A stretch of DNA of 64,000 nucleotides from Gluconobacter vitians (GTDB lineage: Bacteria > Pseudomonadota > Alphaproteobacteria > Acetobacterales > Acetobacteraceae). Below the pieces are notes generated by a model. The model had not been told where the DNA came from, ran no database searches, and worked only from the letters and a program-made list of their open reading frames with translations. The position numbers and the translations under genes are program-made. The DNA lies in NCBI RefSeq assembly GCF_015244565.1, contig NZ_JABCQG010000010.1, forward strand, positions 56,271 to 120,270, given 5' to 3'. Of the stretch, positions 38,712-46,990 are shown one piece after another; positions within the stretch are counted from its first letter, which is position 1; each line of letters starts with the position of its first letter.

Positions 38712-38954
38712 ATGATGGCCCGACCTTCCCATGATTATACCCGCCTCGAGCCCATGGTGCGCCGCCTGCATGCGGACGGCCATGGCGTGCAGCGGATCGC
38801 GCGCCAAGCGGGGATCTCCGTTGGCAGCGCTCACGGTCTGATCTGCCGTCTGGGGCTTGCACGTCCGGCCGCGCAGGCTGTTGCGCGGCGGCGTCCGGTT
38901 CGCCGGCCGATGCCGGTTGGGATGGGGCTGGTTCTGGGAGGGGTCAATGCTTGA
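38712..38954 (+). CDS. Small HTH phage protein, 80 residues
   Basis: The HTH core is MVRRLHADGHGVQRIARQAGISVGSAHGLICRLGL, a homeodomain-like pattern seen in resolvases and small phage regulators. The C-terminus is Arg/Pro-rich. GAGGAA precedes ATG 38712; ATG 38715 is an alternative. It overlaps the next gene by 8 bases. Confidence 0.62.
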   Translation: MMARPSHDYTRLEPMVRRLHADGHGVQRIARQAGISVGSAHGLICRLGLARPAAQAVARRRPVRRPMPVGMGLVLGGVNA

Positions 38955-39252
38955 GCAAGATTGGATGACGTCTTCGGCGCGTGGGGAATATGAGCGAGCC
39001 ATTGAAAGCGCAAAACGGGGCAATCTCGATCCCCTCTTTGAGTTCTCCTTGGGCCGGCATAGGTCAACACCGCCTGACGTGAGTGGTAAATATCTCCGTT
39101 TTCCGGAGCCGTTCAACGACAGAGTCGTCCGCGAAAGCGCGCGCATCAAGCCCGACCTGCACAATCAGGTCCGCCGCTTCTCGTCGGGAATGACCCTTGT
39201 CGAGGGTGGCCGCATGAAGCTGCCGGCGCAGTGGGGTTCAGGCCGTGGCTGA
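38947..39252 (+). CDS. Phage early protein, 101 residues, unknown
   Basis: The protein starts MLEQDWMTSSARGEYERAIESAKRGNLDPL and ends with a basic segment (RRFSSGMTLVEGGRMKLPAQWG). ATG 38947 is used because upstream the same frame reads out of register through the HTH gene. It overlaps its neighbours by 8 bases on each side. No family recognised. Confidence 0.55.
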   Translation: MLEQDWMTSSARGEYERAIESAKRGNLDPLFEFSLGRHRSTPPDVSGKYLRFPEPFNDRVVRESARIKPDLHNQVRRFSSGMTLVEGGRMKLPAQWGSGRG

Positions 39253-39694
39253 CATTCTGGATTTCATCGGATTTTGTGCGGAATTGGAAACAGACATCAG
39301 CGCGGCCGGCAATCAGGTTCGGTACGGCGAGCAGATCGGTGTGTCGCATACGACGGTTTCGCAGATCCTGAACGGCAGGCGCCTGCCATCTGCGGCGTTC
39401 CTGGACGCGGCAGGCTTCGATTGCTTTCCGCGATATCGCACGATCGGTGGCGGCAAAGATGCGCCGCTGATCAATAACTTCCAGTTTTTTACACAAGTGG
39501 AAACACGCATCCGCACGGTTGGATCGTTGCGCGGCTTCTGTCGCGTCAACGGCCTCAATGCCTCGAGCGTCTCCAAATTCCTCAATGATGAAGCCCGGGC
39601 GACGGACGATCTGCTCCGCGTCATGGGTTACAGGCGGATGACCTGCTATCGGCGTCGCCCCACGAAACCGGCCGGGGAGGCCGTCGCGGCATGA
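39245..39694 (+). CDS. Tandem-HTH DNA-binding phage protein
   Basis: The 149-residue protein contains two similar HTH units: QVRYGEQIGVSHTTVSQILNG near residue 24 and LRGFCRVNGLNASSVSKFLND near residue 94. Each is followed by an aromatic/Arg segment (GFDCFPRYR and GYRRMTCYRR). This points to an internal duplication, giving a two-headed DNA-binding protein. It starts with GTG and its end overlaps dnaB (ATGA). It may bind the replication origin or load the helicase. Confidence 0.68.
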   Translation: MADILDFIGFCAELETDISAAGNQVRYGEQIGVSHTTVSQILNGRRLPSAAFLDAAGFDCFPRYRTIGGGKDAPLINNFQFFTQVETRIRTVGSLRGFCRVNGLNASSVSKFLNDEARATDDLLRVMGYRRMTCYRRRPTKPAGEAVAA

Positions 39695-41241
39695 GTATTC
39701 ATAAACCCGTCGATCCGGGTGTTTTCGGCGGCGCTTTGCGCTCCGTTCCGCAGAACCTCGGCTGTGAGCAGTGCCTGCTTGGATCCGTTCTGGTCGATTC
39801 AAAGACGACGCTCGAGGCTGTGGAAGAGATCCTGCGTCCTGAGCATTTCTCTGACCCGATCAACGCCCAGATCTATGAGAAGGCGCTCCTGATCTACAAT
39901 GAAGGGCGCAAGGTCGATCCGCTGACGATCATGCGCCACTTCATGCATCCGGACGAACTGGTCTGGGGCAAGGTCGATCCGAAAGAGTATTTCGCCAAGC
40001 TGCTCAATGCCTATGTCAGCACGCGGACCGCGCTGGATTATGCGCGCGAGATCCGTGATGCCGCGATGCGGCGCGAACTAATGGCGCTGTGTCAGCAAAC
40101 CTCGGATCTCTGCTGCCGTCCGGAGGACCAGCGTGCGGAAGAGATTGTTGAGGGCCACGAATCAGCGCTCATGCACATTGCCATGGGCATGTCAGACAGT
40201 CAGCCGAATGTCACCTTCCACGAAGCGCTGTGCAATGCCGTTCTGTCGGCCCGTGAGGCTGTCGAGCGCGGTTCGGCGCTTGCAGGTCTGTCCTGGGGAT
40301 ATCGGTCGCTTGATCGCCTGACGAACGGGCTGGTCGGCGGAAACATGTATGTGCTTGGCGCTCGTCCAGCCATGGGCAAGACCTCGATCGGCCTTGGCAT
40401 CGGCCTGCGGATCGCCTCGGCCGGAAAGCGTGTCCTGGCCTGGTCGGGTGAAATGACGGCCGAGCAGGTGGGCGCGCGCGGCGGTGCGGCCAAGTCCGGC
40501 CTGAACCTGCGATCGGTCTTTTCAGGCCGTCGCTGGGATGTGCCGGAGGAAGCTGCGACCGGTCAGCAACCACCGCTCGAGGGATGGCAGTGGAATGCCC
40601 TGCAGGGAGCGTGCGACGAAGCGCAGAAGCTGCCGTTCGAGATTGATACGCGTGGCGGCCTGACCGTGGCGCAGCTGCGCTCGCGGGCGCGGCGCATGAA
40701 GAGATCCAAGCGCGGGCTCGATGCGATCGTTCTGGATTACTTCCAGCTGATGCGCGGATCCCCGCGTGTGCGTGGCCGCATGCGGTATGAGGAAATGACG
40801 GAAATCAGCAATGAACTGAAGATCCTCGCCAAGGAACTGGACGTTCCGATCATCGTGCTGGCCCAGCTGAACCGTGAGTCGGAAAAGCGTGAGAACAAGC
40901 GCCCCGCCATGTCCGATCTGCGCGACACGGGCGCGCTCGAGCAGGACGCGGACGTTATCGGCCTGATCCATCGCGAGCATTACTACCTCCAGAAGGAGGC
41001 GTCCGCGGGTGGCCTGGTCAAGCGCGACAAGGAAACCCGTGATTCGTTCGATGCCCGCTGCCAGGAGTTTCAGGAGCGGCTCGATGCCGCGCGCGGCAAG
41101 GGCGATGTCTTCCTGGTGAAGAACCGGCATGGCCCTGAAGGTCGCTGTCGCATGCTGTTCGATAATGAGACGACGTGGTTCCGCGATGTCGGCGAGGACG
41201 CCCGCAGCCCCGCATGGGGTGCCGGTCTGGAGTTCGTCTGA
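39691..41241 (+). CDS. dnaB: Replicative DNA helicase, DnaB family (phage)
   Basis: The 516-residue protein has the DnaB N-terminal domain (EQCLLGSVLVDSKT, HPDELVWG) and a RecA-type ATPase domain with Walker A GARPAMGKTS near residue 223, Walker B AIVLDYFQLM, and the arginine-containing ESEKRENKRP/DLRDTGALEQDADV segment. It differs from the host-type enzyme by insertions in the ATPase domain. With the preceding HTH genes it forms the phage replication module. Confidence 0.94.
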   Translation: MSIHKPVDPGVFGGALRSVPQNLGCEQCLLGSVLVDSKTTLEAVEEILRPEHFSDPINAQIYEKALLIYNEGRKVDPLTIMRHFMHPDELVWGKVDPKEYFAKLLNAYVSTRTALDYAREIRDAAMRRELMALCQQTSDLCCRPEDQRAEEIVEGHESALMHIAMGMSDSQPNVTFHEALCNAVLSAREAVERGSALAGLSWGYRSLDRLTNGLVGGNMYVLGARPAMGKTSIGLGIGLRIASAGKRVLAWSGEMTAEQVGARGGAAKSGLNLRSVFSGRRWDVPEEAATGQQPPLEGWQWNALQGACDEAQKLPFEIDTRGGLTVAQLRSRARRMKRSKRGLDAIVLDYFQLMRGSPRVRGRMRYEEMTEISNELKILAKELDVPIIVLAQLNRESEKRENKRPAMSDLRDTGALEQDADVIGLIHREHYYLQKEASAGGLVKRDKETRDSFDARCQEFQERLDAARGKGDVFLVKNRHGPEGRCRMLFDNETTWFRDVGEDARSPAWGAGLEFV

Positions 41242-41522
41242 TGGCGCGCCGCGAACGTCCGGGAAAGCACGCCCGATCGGTGATGTCCGATCGTCGCTGG
41301 CAGCCTCTGTCGCTCGCGGCACGCGCCATCTGGCTCGGCCTGACGGATGTCGGCGATGTCGTGCCAATGATCCGCGCGCCTGGTCGTTCGGGGGCCACGC
41401 CGGACGAGATCGCCCGATACCTCGGCGCTGATGTCGAGGCCGTGTGTGGTTCCATGCCCGAACTCGTCCAGTGCGGCGTCCTCGAGGTGGTCGGCGCCGG
41501 ATACCGGCTCGCATCTTATTAG
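41241..41522 (+). CDS. Phage replication-region protein, 93 residues
   Basis: The protein starts with basic ARRERPGKHARSVMSDRRW and has a winged-helix-like body (LSLAARAIWLGLTDVGD, DEIARYLGADVEAV, ELVQCGVLEVVG). This is the layout of short replisome-organiser N-terminal domains. TGATG couples it to dnaB. Role inferred from position. Confidence 0.6.
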   Translation: MARRERPGKHARSVMSDRRWQPLSLAARAIWLGLTDVGDVVPMIRAPGRSGATPDEIARYLGADVEAVCGSMPELVQCGVLEVVGAGYRLASY

Positions 41523-41540
41523 GTTTTCTAGGTTTTCAAT

Positions 41541-41557
41541 CCCGCCACGTCGGCGGG
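41541..41557 (+). other. Short GC hairpin before the 314-residue gene
   Basis: CCCGCC-ACGTC-GGCGGG forms a 6-bp stem just before an AGGAG ribosome-binding site at 41561. It could modulate translation of the next gene; it has no T tract. Confidence 0.4.
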
Positions 41558-41573
41558 TGCAGGAGTTTCTGAC

Positions 41574-42518
41574 GTGAAGGTCAGTGCAACACATCGCAGC
41601 CAACTTGCCCGGGTTCTCATGATGGAAGCCGAGAGCCTGGCGCTGAACGCCATGGAGGCCGTCATGGTCCTCTCATGGATGCGTCTGGTCAGATACCTGA
41701 TCCTCAACACTGCGGAAGGCGTTCTGGACGTCTCGTTTCCTGGGGCGCTGGCAGCGCTCGCCCGCACTCAGGTTTTCTGCGATGCAAACCTGATCGAAAC
41801 CTACCTGGAAACCTACGCGAAAACCCAGCTGATAACCTGGGATCGAGATGCGCAGACCATCGGCCTGCCGCCTGGTCTTGGGCTCACGGCGCGGCAGATC
41901 GCGTCGCGAGCGAATGGCGCGAAGGGCGGCAGACCGCGAAAAACGCCGAAAACAGGCGTCGTGGCGGATCGGCGCCAAGGCAATATCGCTCTACCCATTT
42001 CTGGAGGCAAAGACGTGGCTCGCGAAAACCCGGCAGAAACCCGCCCTACACGTACGCGCGCGGAAGCTAAGCTTAGCTCTAAATCTTCTTCAGAAGATAA
42101 GCTTAAGCTCGACGCGATGTTTAAGCGCATTGGACCGAAAACCCTCGAGGCCGCGAAGTTCGATCCTGCTCGTGGCTTGCAGAACTACGGGCTGACGCGA
42201 CAGTGGTGTGCGATGGCCCTGGAGAAGGGACTGACTGAAGACCAGGCGGAGCGGCTGATCCTCGGTGTGGTCGAGAGTGTCGCGGAACGTCAGATCGAGC
42301 GCGGCAGTCCGGCTGGTCATCTGGGCTATTTCTCCCGGGCGATCGAAGATGCTATTGCGAAAGGAGATGTTCCGGAAGCTCCGAAAACTGCTGATGAGCG
42401 CAAGGCCGAGCGTGACTGGGCAGCGGCGATGGAAGACTACACCAGCCGTCTGGCCTGTGGTGAGGCTGACCTTCGTCGTCCGGAACTGTCCGACTTCCTC
42501 GCAAAGGCTGCGGCGTGA
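41574..42518 (+). CDS. Phage replication-type protein, 314 residues
   Basis: The N-terminal 100 residues are a winged-helix-like domain (LVRYLILNTAEGVLDVS, DANLIETYLETYAKTQLI). A disordered linker (GGRPRKTPKTG, Ser/Lys/Glu-rich) leads to a C-terminal helical domain (YGLTRQWCAMALEKGLTEDQAERLILGV). Such an N-terminal wHTH plus linker and helicase-interacting end is typical of phage replication initiators or loaders, but I do not recognise a named family. The start is GTG with AGGAG 8 bases upstream. Confidence 0.62.
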   Translation: MKVSATHRSQLARVLMMEAESLALNAMEAVMVLSWMRLVRYLILNTAEGVLDVSFPGALAALARTQVFCDANLIETYLETYAKTQLITWDRDAQTIGLPPGLGLTARQIASRANGAKGGRPRKTPKTGVVADRRQGNIALPISGGKDVARENPAETRPTRTRAEAKLSSKSSSEDKLKLDAMFKRIGPKTLEAAKFDPARGLQNYGLTRQWCAMALEKGLTEDQAERLILGVVESVAERQIERGSPAGHLGYFSRAIEDAIAKGDVPEAPKTADERKAERDWAAAMEDYTSRLACGEADLRRPELSDFLAKAAA

Positions 42519-42988
42519 AGGGCATCAAGCGCATCGATCTCGGGCGCGACGTACCGGAACAGGTGGCGGACTGGCTGAATGATGCGGCCTTCACGCTGGC
42601 GGCCATGCCGGCAAGCGGATGCTGGCCTGGTGGAATGAGATCCTACTGGCCTGACATCGTCGCCGATCGCGATGATCTCGACTGGCCAATGGAGAGCGAC
42701 ATCCGGCCGCCCATGCCGACATCGGATGAAGTGAGCCGCATGGACCTCGCGCTCTCGTGGGTGCCGATGGTGACTGACCGGGGGCAGAAGGCCGTGGTCA
42801 ACATGAGGCTGATCGTCCATCCGATTTCGGGTCAGCATCGGTGGACATGGACGAAAATTGGCCGGAAACTCGGGATCAGCCACCATACGGCCAAGGGCTG
42901 GCATGCGATGGCCTGCTCGACGATGGCGCAAAAAATCAGACAGCCTGCATTTTTCACTTCCCACATTGCCCATTTTGAACATATGTAA
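42515..42988 (+). CDS. DUF6362-like phage protein before the packaging genes
   Basis: This 157-residue protein has the layout SRMDLALSWVPMVTDRGQKAVVNMRL, then a C-terminal HTH (WTKIGRKLGISHHTAKGWHAMA). Proteins of this kind (DUF6362-like) commonly end the early region just before terminase, where late-gene activators lie. A transcription-regulator role is inferred. Coupled by ATGA to the preceding gene. Confidence 0.6.
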   Translation: MKGIKRIDLGRDVPEQVADWLNDAAFTLAAMPASGCWPGGMRSYWPDIVADRDDLDWPMESDIRPPMPTSDEVSRMDLALSWVPMVTDRGQKAVVNMRLIVHPISGQHRWTWTKIGRKLGISHHTAKGWHAMACSTMAQKIRQPAFFTSHIAHFEHM

Positions 42989-43198
42989 TTGGCATGATGA
43001 GGGGACGTATGCTCGTGAGGGCTGCGTCCCCTTTGTCGTTGGGACTCGAGACCATCCCGATCGGGCGGCCGGGATGGTCTCGTGTGACCTGAAAGCCACG
43101 GTTTTCATGGGTCCCTCCTGGAGGGGTAGCCGCCCGGGGGTAATTCGCACCCCGGTAAGAGAGAGTTTTTGACCAATCTGAAATAGGGGTTTCTGTTC
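42989..43198 (+). other. Structured GC-rich gap before terminase, candidate cos/packaging or late-control region
   Basis: The 210-base gap has no gene. It holds GGGGACG at 43001-43007 pairing with CGTCCCC at 43025-43031, a 13-bp perfect stem CGAGACCATCCCG (43047-43059) with CGGGATGGTCTCG (43070-43082), and further GC-rich dyads (CCCTCC-T-GGAGGG and GGGGT...ACCCC) near 43110-43160. Its position immediately upstream of a lambda-type terminase pair fits a cos site; it may also hold the late promoter. No cleavage site can be fixed from one sequence. Confidence 0.55.
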
Positions 43199-43834
43199 TT
43201 GTCGTTGTCGATTGGAGAACAGCAGGCATCGTCACCGGTGATTGAAGCCCCCGTGACCCTGAACAAGCGTGAAATGGCGCGTAAATTGCGCGTTTCACTG
43301 CCAACTATGACCGCCTGGATGGATCGATGGCCGGATTTTCCGGTCGAGCAACGCGGTACCAACGGATCCAGCTACCGATTTCGGCCGGACTTGGTGTTTG
43401 AGTTTCTGGATCTGAAGCGGCGGGAAGAAGCTGACGCCAATTCAGTCCGGGATGAGCAACTGCAGAACTTGCAGTTGGTGTTTGATGATCTTCTGCCTCC
43501 TCCTGAAGTCGAAAAATCCTACAAGCGCCTGACGCCGAAAGAGGAAATCGACGTCTGGAAGCTGCGGGAGCTGAAACGTAAGGAAGCCGAGCGGTGCGGG
43601 CAGCTGGTGATTGCTTCCGAACTGCAGGAGCAGCTCCGGGACGCATTCTCCCGGCTTAGTCAGGACACCCGGCTTTTCATCCGCAAGCTGGGCCGGAAAA
43701 ACGGCTGGCCTGACAGTACGATCCGGGAGGCGGAACAGCAGTTCGAAGACACGCAACGCGCCTCGGTGGCGGCGCTGCTTCAAATCCTTCAAGCGGAGCC
43801 GGAAGATGGGGAACGCTCTCTCACTTTCTCCTGA
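43199..43834 (+). CDS. Terminase small subunit (Nu1-like)
   Basis: The 211-residue protein has an N-terminal winged HTH (LNKREMARKLRVSLPTMTAWMDRWPDFPVEQRG), the Nu1 DNA-binding unit, followed by long charged helices. It recognises the packaging site and hands DNA to TerL. The start is TTG at 43199 (or the TTG two codons later), with AGGGG upstream; no ATG suits. The 3' end overlaps TerL by 29 bases. Confidence 0.85.
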   Translation: MSLSIGEQQASSPVIEAPVTLNKREMARKLRVSLPTMTAWMDRWPDFPVEQRGTNGSSYRFRPDLVFEFLDLKRREEADANSVRDEQLQNLQLVFDDLLPPPEVEKSYKRLTPKEEIDVWKLRELKRKEAERCGQLVIASELQEQLRDAFSRLSQDTRLFIRKLGRKNGWPDSTIREAEQQFEDTQRASVAALLQILQAEPEDGERSLTFS

Positions 43835-45935
43835 CCTTCTGGAGCGGCCTGAAGAGGTTCTGTTCGCCAACCCACGGGAAATACTGGCGGAGGCCCTGAA
43901 GGCGTACCTGCCGCCGGAAAAGATTGATGTCGCGGCCTTTGCCTTGGCGAACCGGCATCTGAATAACAGAGGCGGCGGTTTCGTCGGCAAGTGGGACCAT
44001 GACGAAGCCCCGTTTCTCGTTGGCCCGATGGAGGCGCTCACCAGTACGGCCCTGACGACGTGTGTCGTGGGTCCGGCACGATGTGGCAAAACGACGATAG
44101 GACAGAACTGGATCTATCAGTCGGTCGCCGTCGATCCGGCCGACTTTCTGGTTTACGCCCAGACCGATGATGCGCTCGAGAGCTATGTAAAGCGCGAAAT
44201 CGAGCCGATGATTGATCTCCATCCAATCCTGAGGGATCGACTCGGGCTAAAACCAAAGGACCGGAGCCTTCACTTCAAGAAATTCGAGGGCATGTGGGTC
44301 GAATTTCTGGCCTCGACCTATAATAACCTGATCGGCAAGTCCGCCTCGCGGATCATCATTACCGAGCTCGATGCGTGCCCGGTTTATGAGCAGGGCGACA
44401 CCTACAGCCTCGGAACGATCCGGCGCGAGACCTTCGGCCAGGAATCCATGGTCCTGGTCGAAAGCCATCCTGATCGCGCTGCTGGTCGCGATCCGTCCAA
44501 ATGGACGGACGGCATCATGAAGATCTACCGCGACAGCGATAGGCGGACCTGGTGGTGGCCATGCCCTCACTGCAACGCCTACTCAAGCCCAACACCGGGC
44601 GCTGAGAGGCAGATGATCCTGGACTGGCCTCAGGATGCGCCGCTGGATGAAATTGCCCAGGCAGCTGCCTTGGTCTGTCCTTCCTGCGGATCACTGATTG
44701 AGGATAAGTGGCGTCGTTCGATGAATATCGACGGTCTCTGGGTTGCTCAGGGGCAGCAGATTGATCTTGAAGGAAACGTTACGGGAACCGCAATTCAGAG
44801 TGAAACAGCAGGCTTCTGGATCACCGGCCTGATGAGCCCCTTTCTGATCGGCGGCATCGGCGCGATGGCGAGGGATTACGCTAAGGCAGAAAGGCATTTC
44901 AAAGAGACGGCCGACGACTCCGATCTCAAGGCCGTGACGGTCAAGCGGTTTGGCTTTCCATACCAGTCACCAAACTCAGCCCGGAACATCGATGGTGAGG
45001 TTCTTGCGAACCGTGCGGAACCGGATCTGAAGATGGGGGTTGTGCCGAAAGGGGCGCGGTTCCTGACCATGTCGGTAGACGTCCAGAGCAACCGCTTTGA
45101 ACGTCTGACGCGCGCCTGGGGAGCGGCCGGAGAAAGTTGGGTAATCGACTATCAGAAAATCCCGGCCGATACGGCTCAGAGCCCCACAGACTGGGACAAT
45201 ATGGTTCGGGGTCTGACCGACACGGTCTATCCGCTTGACGATGGGTCTGGGCGAGGGATGAAAGTTCTCGCGGCTGGATATGACTCTGGTGGTGAAGATG
45301 GTGTCACTCTCCAGGCATATGGAGCATGGCAGAGGGCAAGGCGTGCAAGGCGCATCAAGTTCGCCGGAGAAATCGACGGCCGCCACGCATACACGGTCAT
45401 GCCCCTTAAAGGCATGTCCACAGCGAATGCAGCGATGCTGGCGGTCCGGTATCCAGACAGCCAGAGAAAAGATCGTAATGCCGGCGCGAACGGAGAGGTG
45501 CCCCTTGGGGCATTCAATCCAAACCGCTTTAAGGACAACGTCTCAATCGAGCTCGCGGTCGCCAATCCCGGGCCGCTTTATGTACATTTTCCAGCAGCAC
45601 TGAAAAGTCCTGCTCCTCCGCACCAGTGGTTCGACCAGCTCGGCGCGGAGGAGCGGTCTGATGATGGTCGCTGGAAGAAAAAGGCCGGAGGCGGTCGAAA
45701 CGAAGCCCTCGATCTGATGGCCATGAGCGAGGTCATGGCAGTTCTGTTCGGCTTCCAGCGTATCAACTGGGACGCTCCTCCGAACTGGGCTCTCGACTGG
45801 GATCAGAACGTGATGGTGACGCAGATTGCGGTTTCTGACGAAGACGGCACGCCGGTTTCCATGCCGCCAGTACGAAATCTTCCAGCTGGTACGGACTGGA
45901 TCGCGGAAATGGCCCGAAAATACGGATCAAACTGA
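43806..45935 (+). CDS. Terminase large subunit, GpA family
   Basis: The 709-residue packaging motor has Walker A GPARCGKT (residues 89-96), the ATPase core (FLVYAQTDDALESYVKREIEPM) and IIITELDACP, a zinc-ribbon-like CPHCNA...CPSCGS, then a C-terminal nuclease domain (MSVDVQSNRFERL). GpA-family enzymes cut at cos in lambda-like phages. ATG 43806 lies inside the TerS frame; upstream the frame has no protein-like composition. Confidence 0.94.
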   Translation: MGNALSLSPDLLERPEEVLFANPREILAEALKAYLPPEKIDVAAFALANRHLNNRGGGFVGKWDHDEAPFLVGPMEALTSTALTTCVVGPARCGKTTIGQNWIYQSVAVDPADFLVYAQTDDALESYVKREIEPMIDLHPILRDRLGLKPKDRSLHFKKFEGMWVEFLASTYNNLIGKSASRIIITELDACPVYEQGDTYSLGTIRRETFGQESMVLVESHPDRAAGRDPSKWTDGIMKIYRDSDRRTWWWPCPHCNAYSSPTPGAERQMILDWPQDAPLDEIAQAAALVCPSCGSLIEDKWRRSMNIDGLWVAQGQQIDLEGNVTGTAIQSETAGFWITGLMSPFLIGGIGAMARDYAKAERHFKETADDSDLKAVTVKRFGFPYQSPNSARNIDGEVLANRAEPDLKMGVVPKGARFLTMSVDVQSNRFERLTRAWGAAGESWVIDYQKIPADTAQSPTDWDNMVRGLTDTVYPLDDGSGRGMKVLAAGYDSGGEDGVTLQAYGAWQRARRARRIKFAGEIDGRHAYTVMPLKGMSTANAAMLAVRYPDSQRKDRNAGANGEVPLGAFNPNRFKDNVSIELAVANPGPLYVHFPAALKSPAPPHQWFDQLGAEERSDDGRWKKKAGGGRNEALDLMAMSEVMAVLFGFQRINWDAPPNWALDWDQNVMVTQIAVSDEDGTPVSMPPVRNLPAGTDWIAEMARKYGSN

Positions 45936-45944
45936 AGGGTAGTA

Positions 45945-46703
45945 ATGGCGCTGGAGTTCAAGATTGGCCTGGACGCAAAGGCTCTCAAGATGGACCTCAG
46001 CGCCTTGTCCGAAAGGGAGATACCGCAGGCGGAAGCCTCTGCTCTTAATAGGTTGGCGTTTGGTGCCTTCCGGAACGTCCAAGATAGAATGTCAGAAGTC
46101 TTTGATCGGCCGACAAGGTTCACCCTGTTCGGCTTCAAGGTGCAGAAGGCAACCCCCGGTAATCTGGAGGCAGCCGTAGTCACAAAGGATCTGATAAAGG
46201 GCGCGGGCGGTACGCCAGCAATTGCCTATTTGGGCCCGCAAATCCACGGAGGTAGCCGCGACAAGACCAAATTGGAAAAGGCCTTATCGCGAGTTTCTGA
46301 GGGGCAATATGTTGTTCCAGGCCGAGATTGTCCCTTGGATGGTAACGGTAACATTCCCCGAAGCGTAATCATGCAGGTCCTAAGTCGTCTGGGGGCTGCA
46401 TTGGATGCGCGAGCAAATATGGGGGACAAGACTGCGCGTCGATTAATGAGGCGAGGGAAAGCTGCTCGAGGGCGGAACAGCGAATATTTCATTCCTCGTG
46501 AAAGGGGAAATGGCAGACCTAAAGGGATCTACAAGCTTCTTGGTCCTGGGCGTGTTGGTGAAATTTTCCGTTTTGTATCAGCGCCTCATTATGAAACGCG
46601 ACTTCCTGTCGAGCAGATTGTGAACAGTAACGTCGCGCGACGGCAGGAGCGCGTCGTTCAAGAAGAAATCATCAAGGCTTTCCGGAAGAGGGGACTGAAA
46701 TGA
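45945..46703 (+). CDS. GpZ-like minor tail/morphogenesis protein
   Basis: The 252-residue protein has the layout of prophage minor tail protein Z: IPQAEASALNRLAFGAFRNVQDRMSEVFDRPT, then AIAYLGPQIHGGSRDKTKLEKAL. GpZ of lambda acts at tail completion. Here the gene lies between TerL and gpW, away from the tail genes, which is unusual. Its codon use is more AT-rich than the flanking genes, which fits a later acquisition. The functional call rests on pattern only. Confidence 0.52.
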   Translation: MALEFKIGLDAKALKMDLSALSEREIPQAEASALNRLAFGAFRNVQDRMSEVFDRPTRFTLFGFKVQKATPGNLEAAVVTKDLIKGAGGTPAIAYLGPQIHGGSRDKTKLEKALSRVSEGQYVVPGRDCPLDGNGNIPRSVIMQVLSRLGAALDARANMGDKTARRLMRRGKAARGRNSEYFIPRERGNGRPKGIYKLLGPGRVGEIFRFVSAPHYETRLPVEQIVNSNVARRQERVVQEEIIKAFRKRGLK

Positions 46704-46990
46704 CGACACCGCTCTATCCCGGGCGCCCGATCTATGACCTGAACACCAGCATTCTCGCGGGCATGCCCAAAGAGCAGCTCCAGAAGTCGCTTGCAGACTG
46801 TCAGCTTGCCCTGATTCAGCTCCAGAGCGGCGCCAAAGTAGCGTCGGTATCGTATGCTCAGGGCGACGGTTCGAGGTCGGTTTCCTACACTCAGGCCAAC
46901 ATGGCTGGTCTCACTGTCATGATCCAGCAACTGCAGCGCCAGCTTGGCATTCCAGGCGTGCGTCGCGGCGCACTTCGCCCGGTCTTCTGA
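46700..46990 (+). CDS. Head-tail joining protein, gpW-like
   Basis: The 96-residue protein matches gpW: a helical start (MPKEQLQKSLADCQLALIQLQSG), then KVASVSYAQGDGSRSVSYTQANM and a second helix. gpW seals DNA in the capsid at the portal. It lies directly before the portal gene, as in lambda, and its TGA overlaps the portal ATG. Confidence 0.85.
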   Translation: MTTPLYPGRPIYDLNTSILAGMPKEQLQKSLADCQLALIQLQSGAKVASVSYAQGDGSRSVSYTQANMAGLTVMIQQLQRQLGIPGVRRGALRPVF

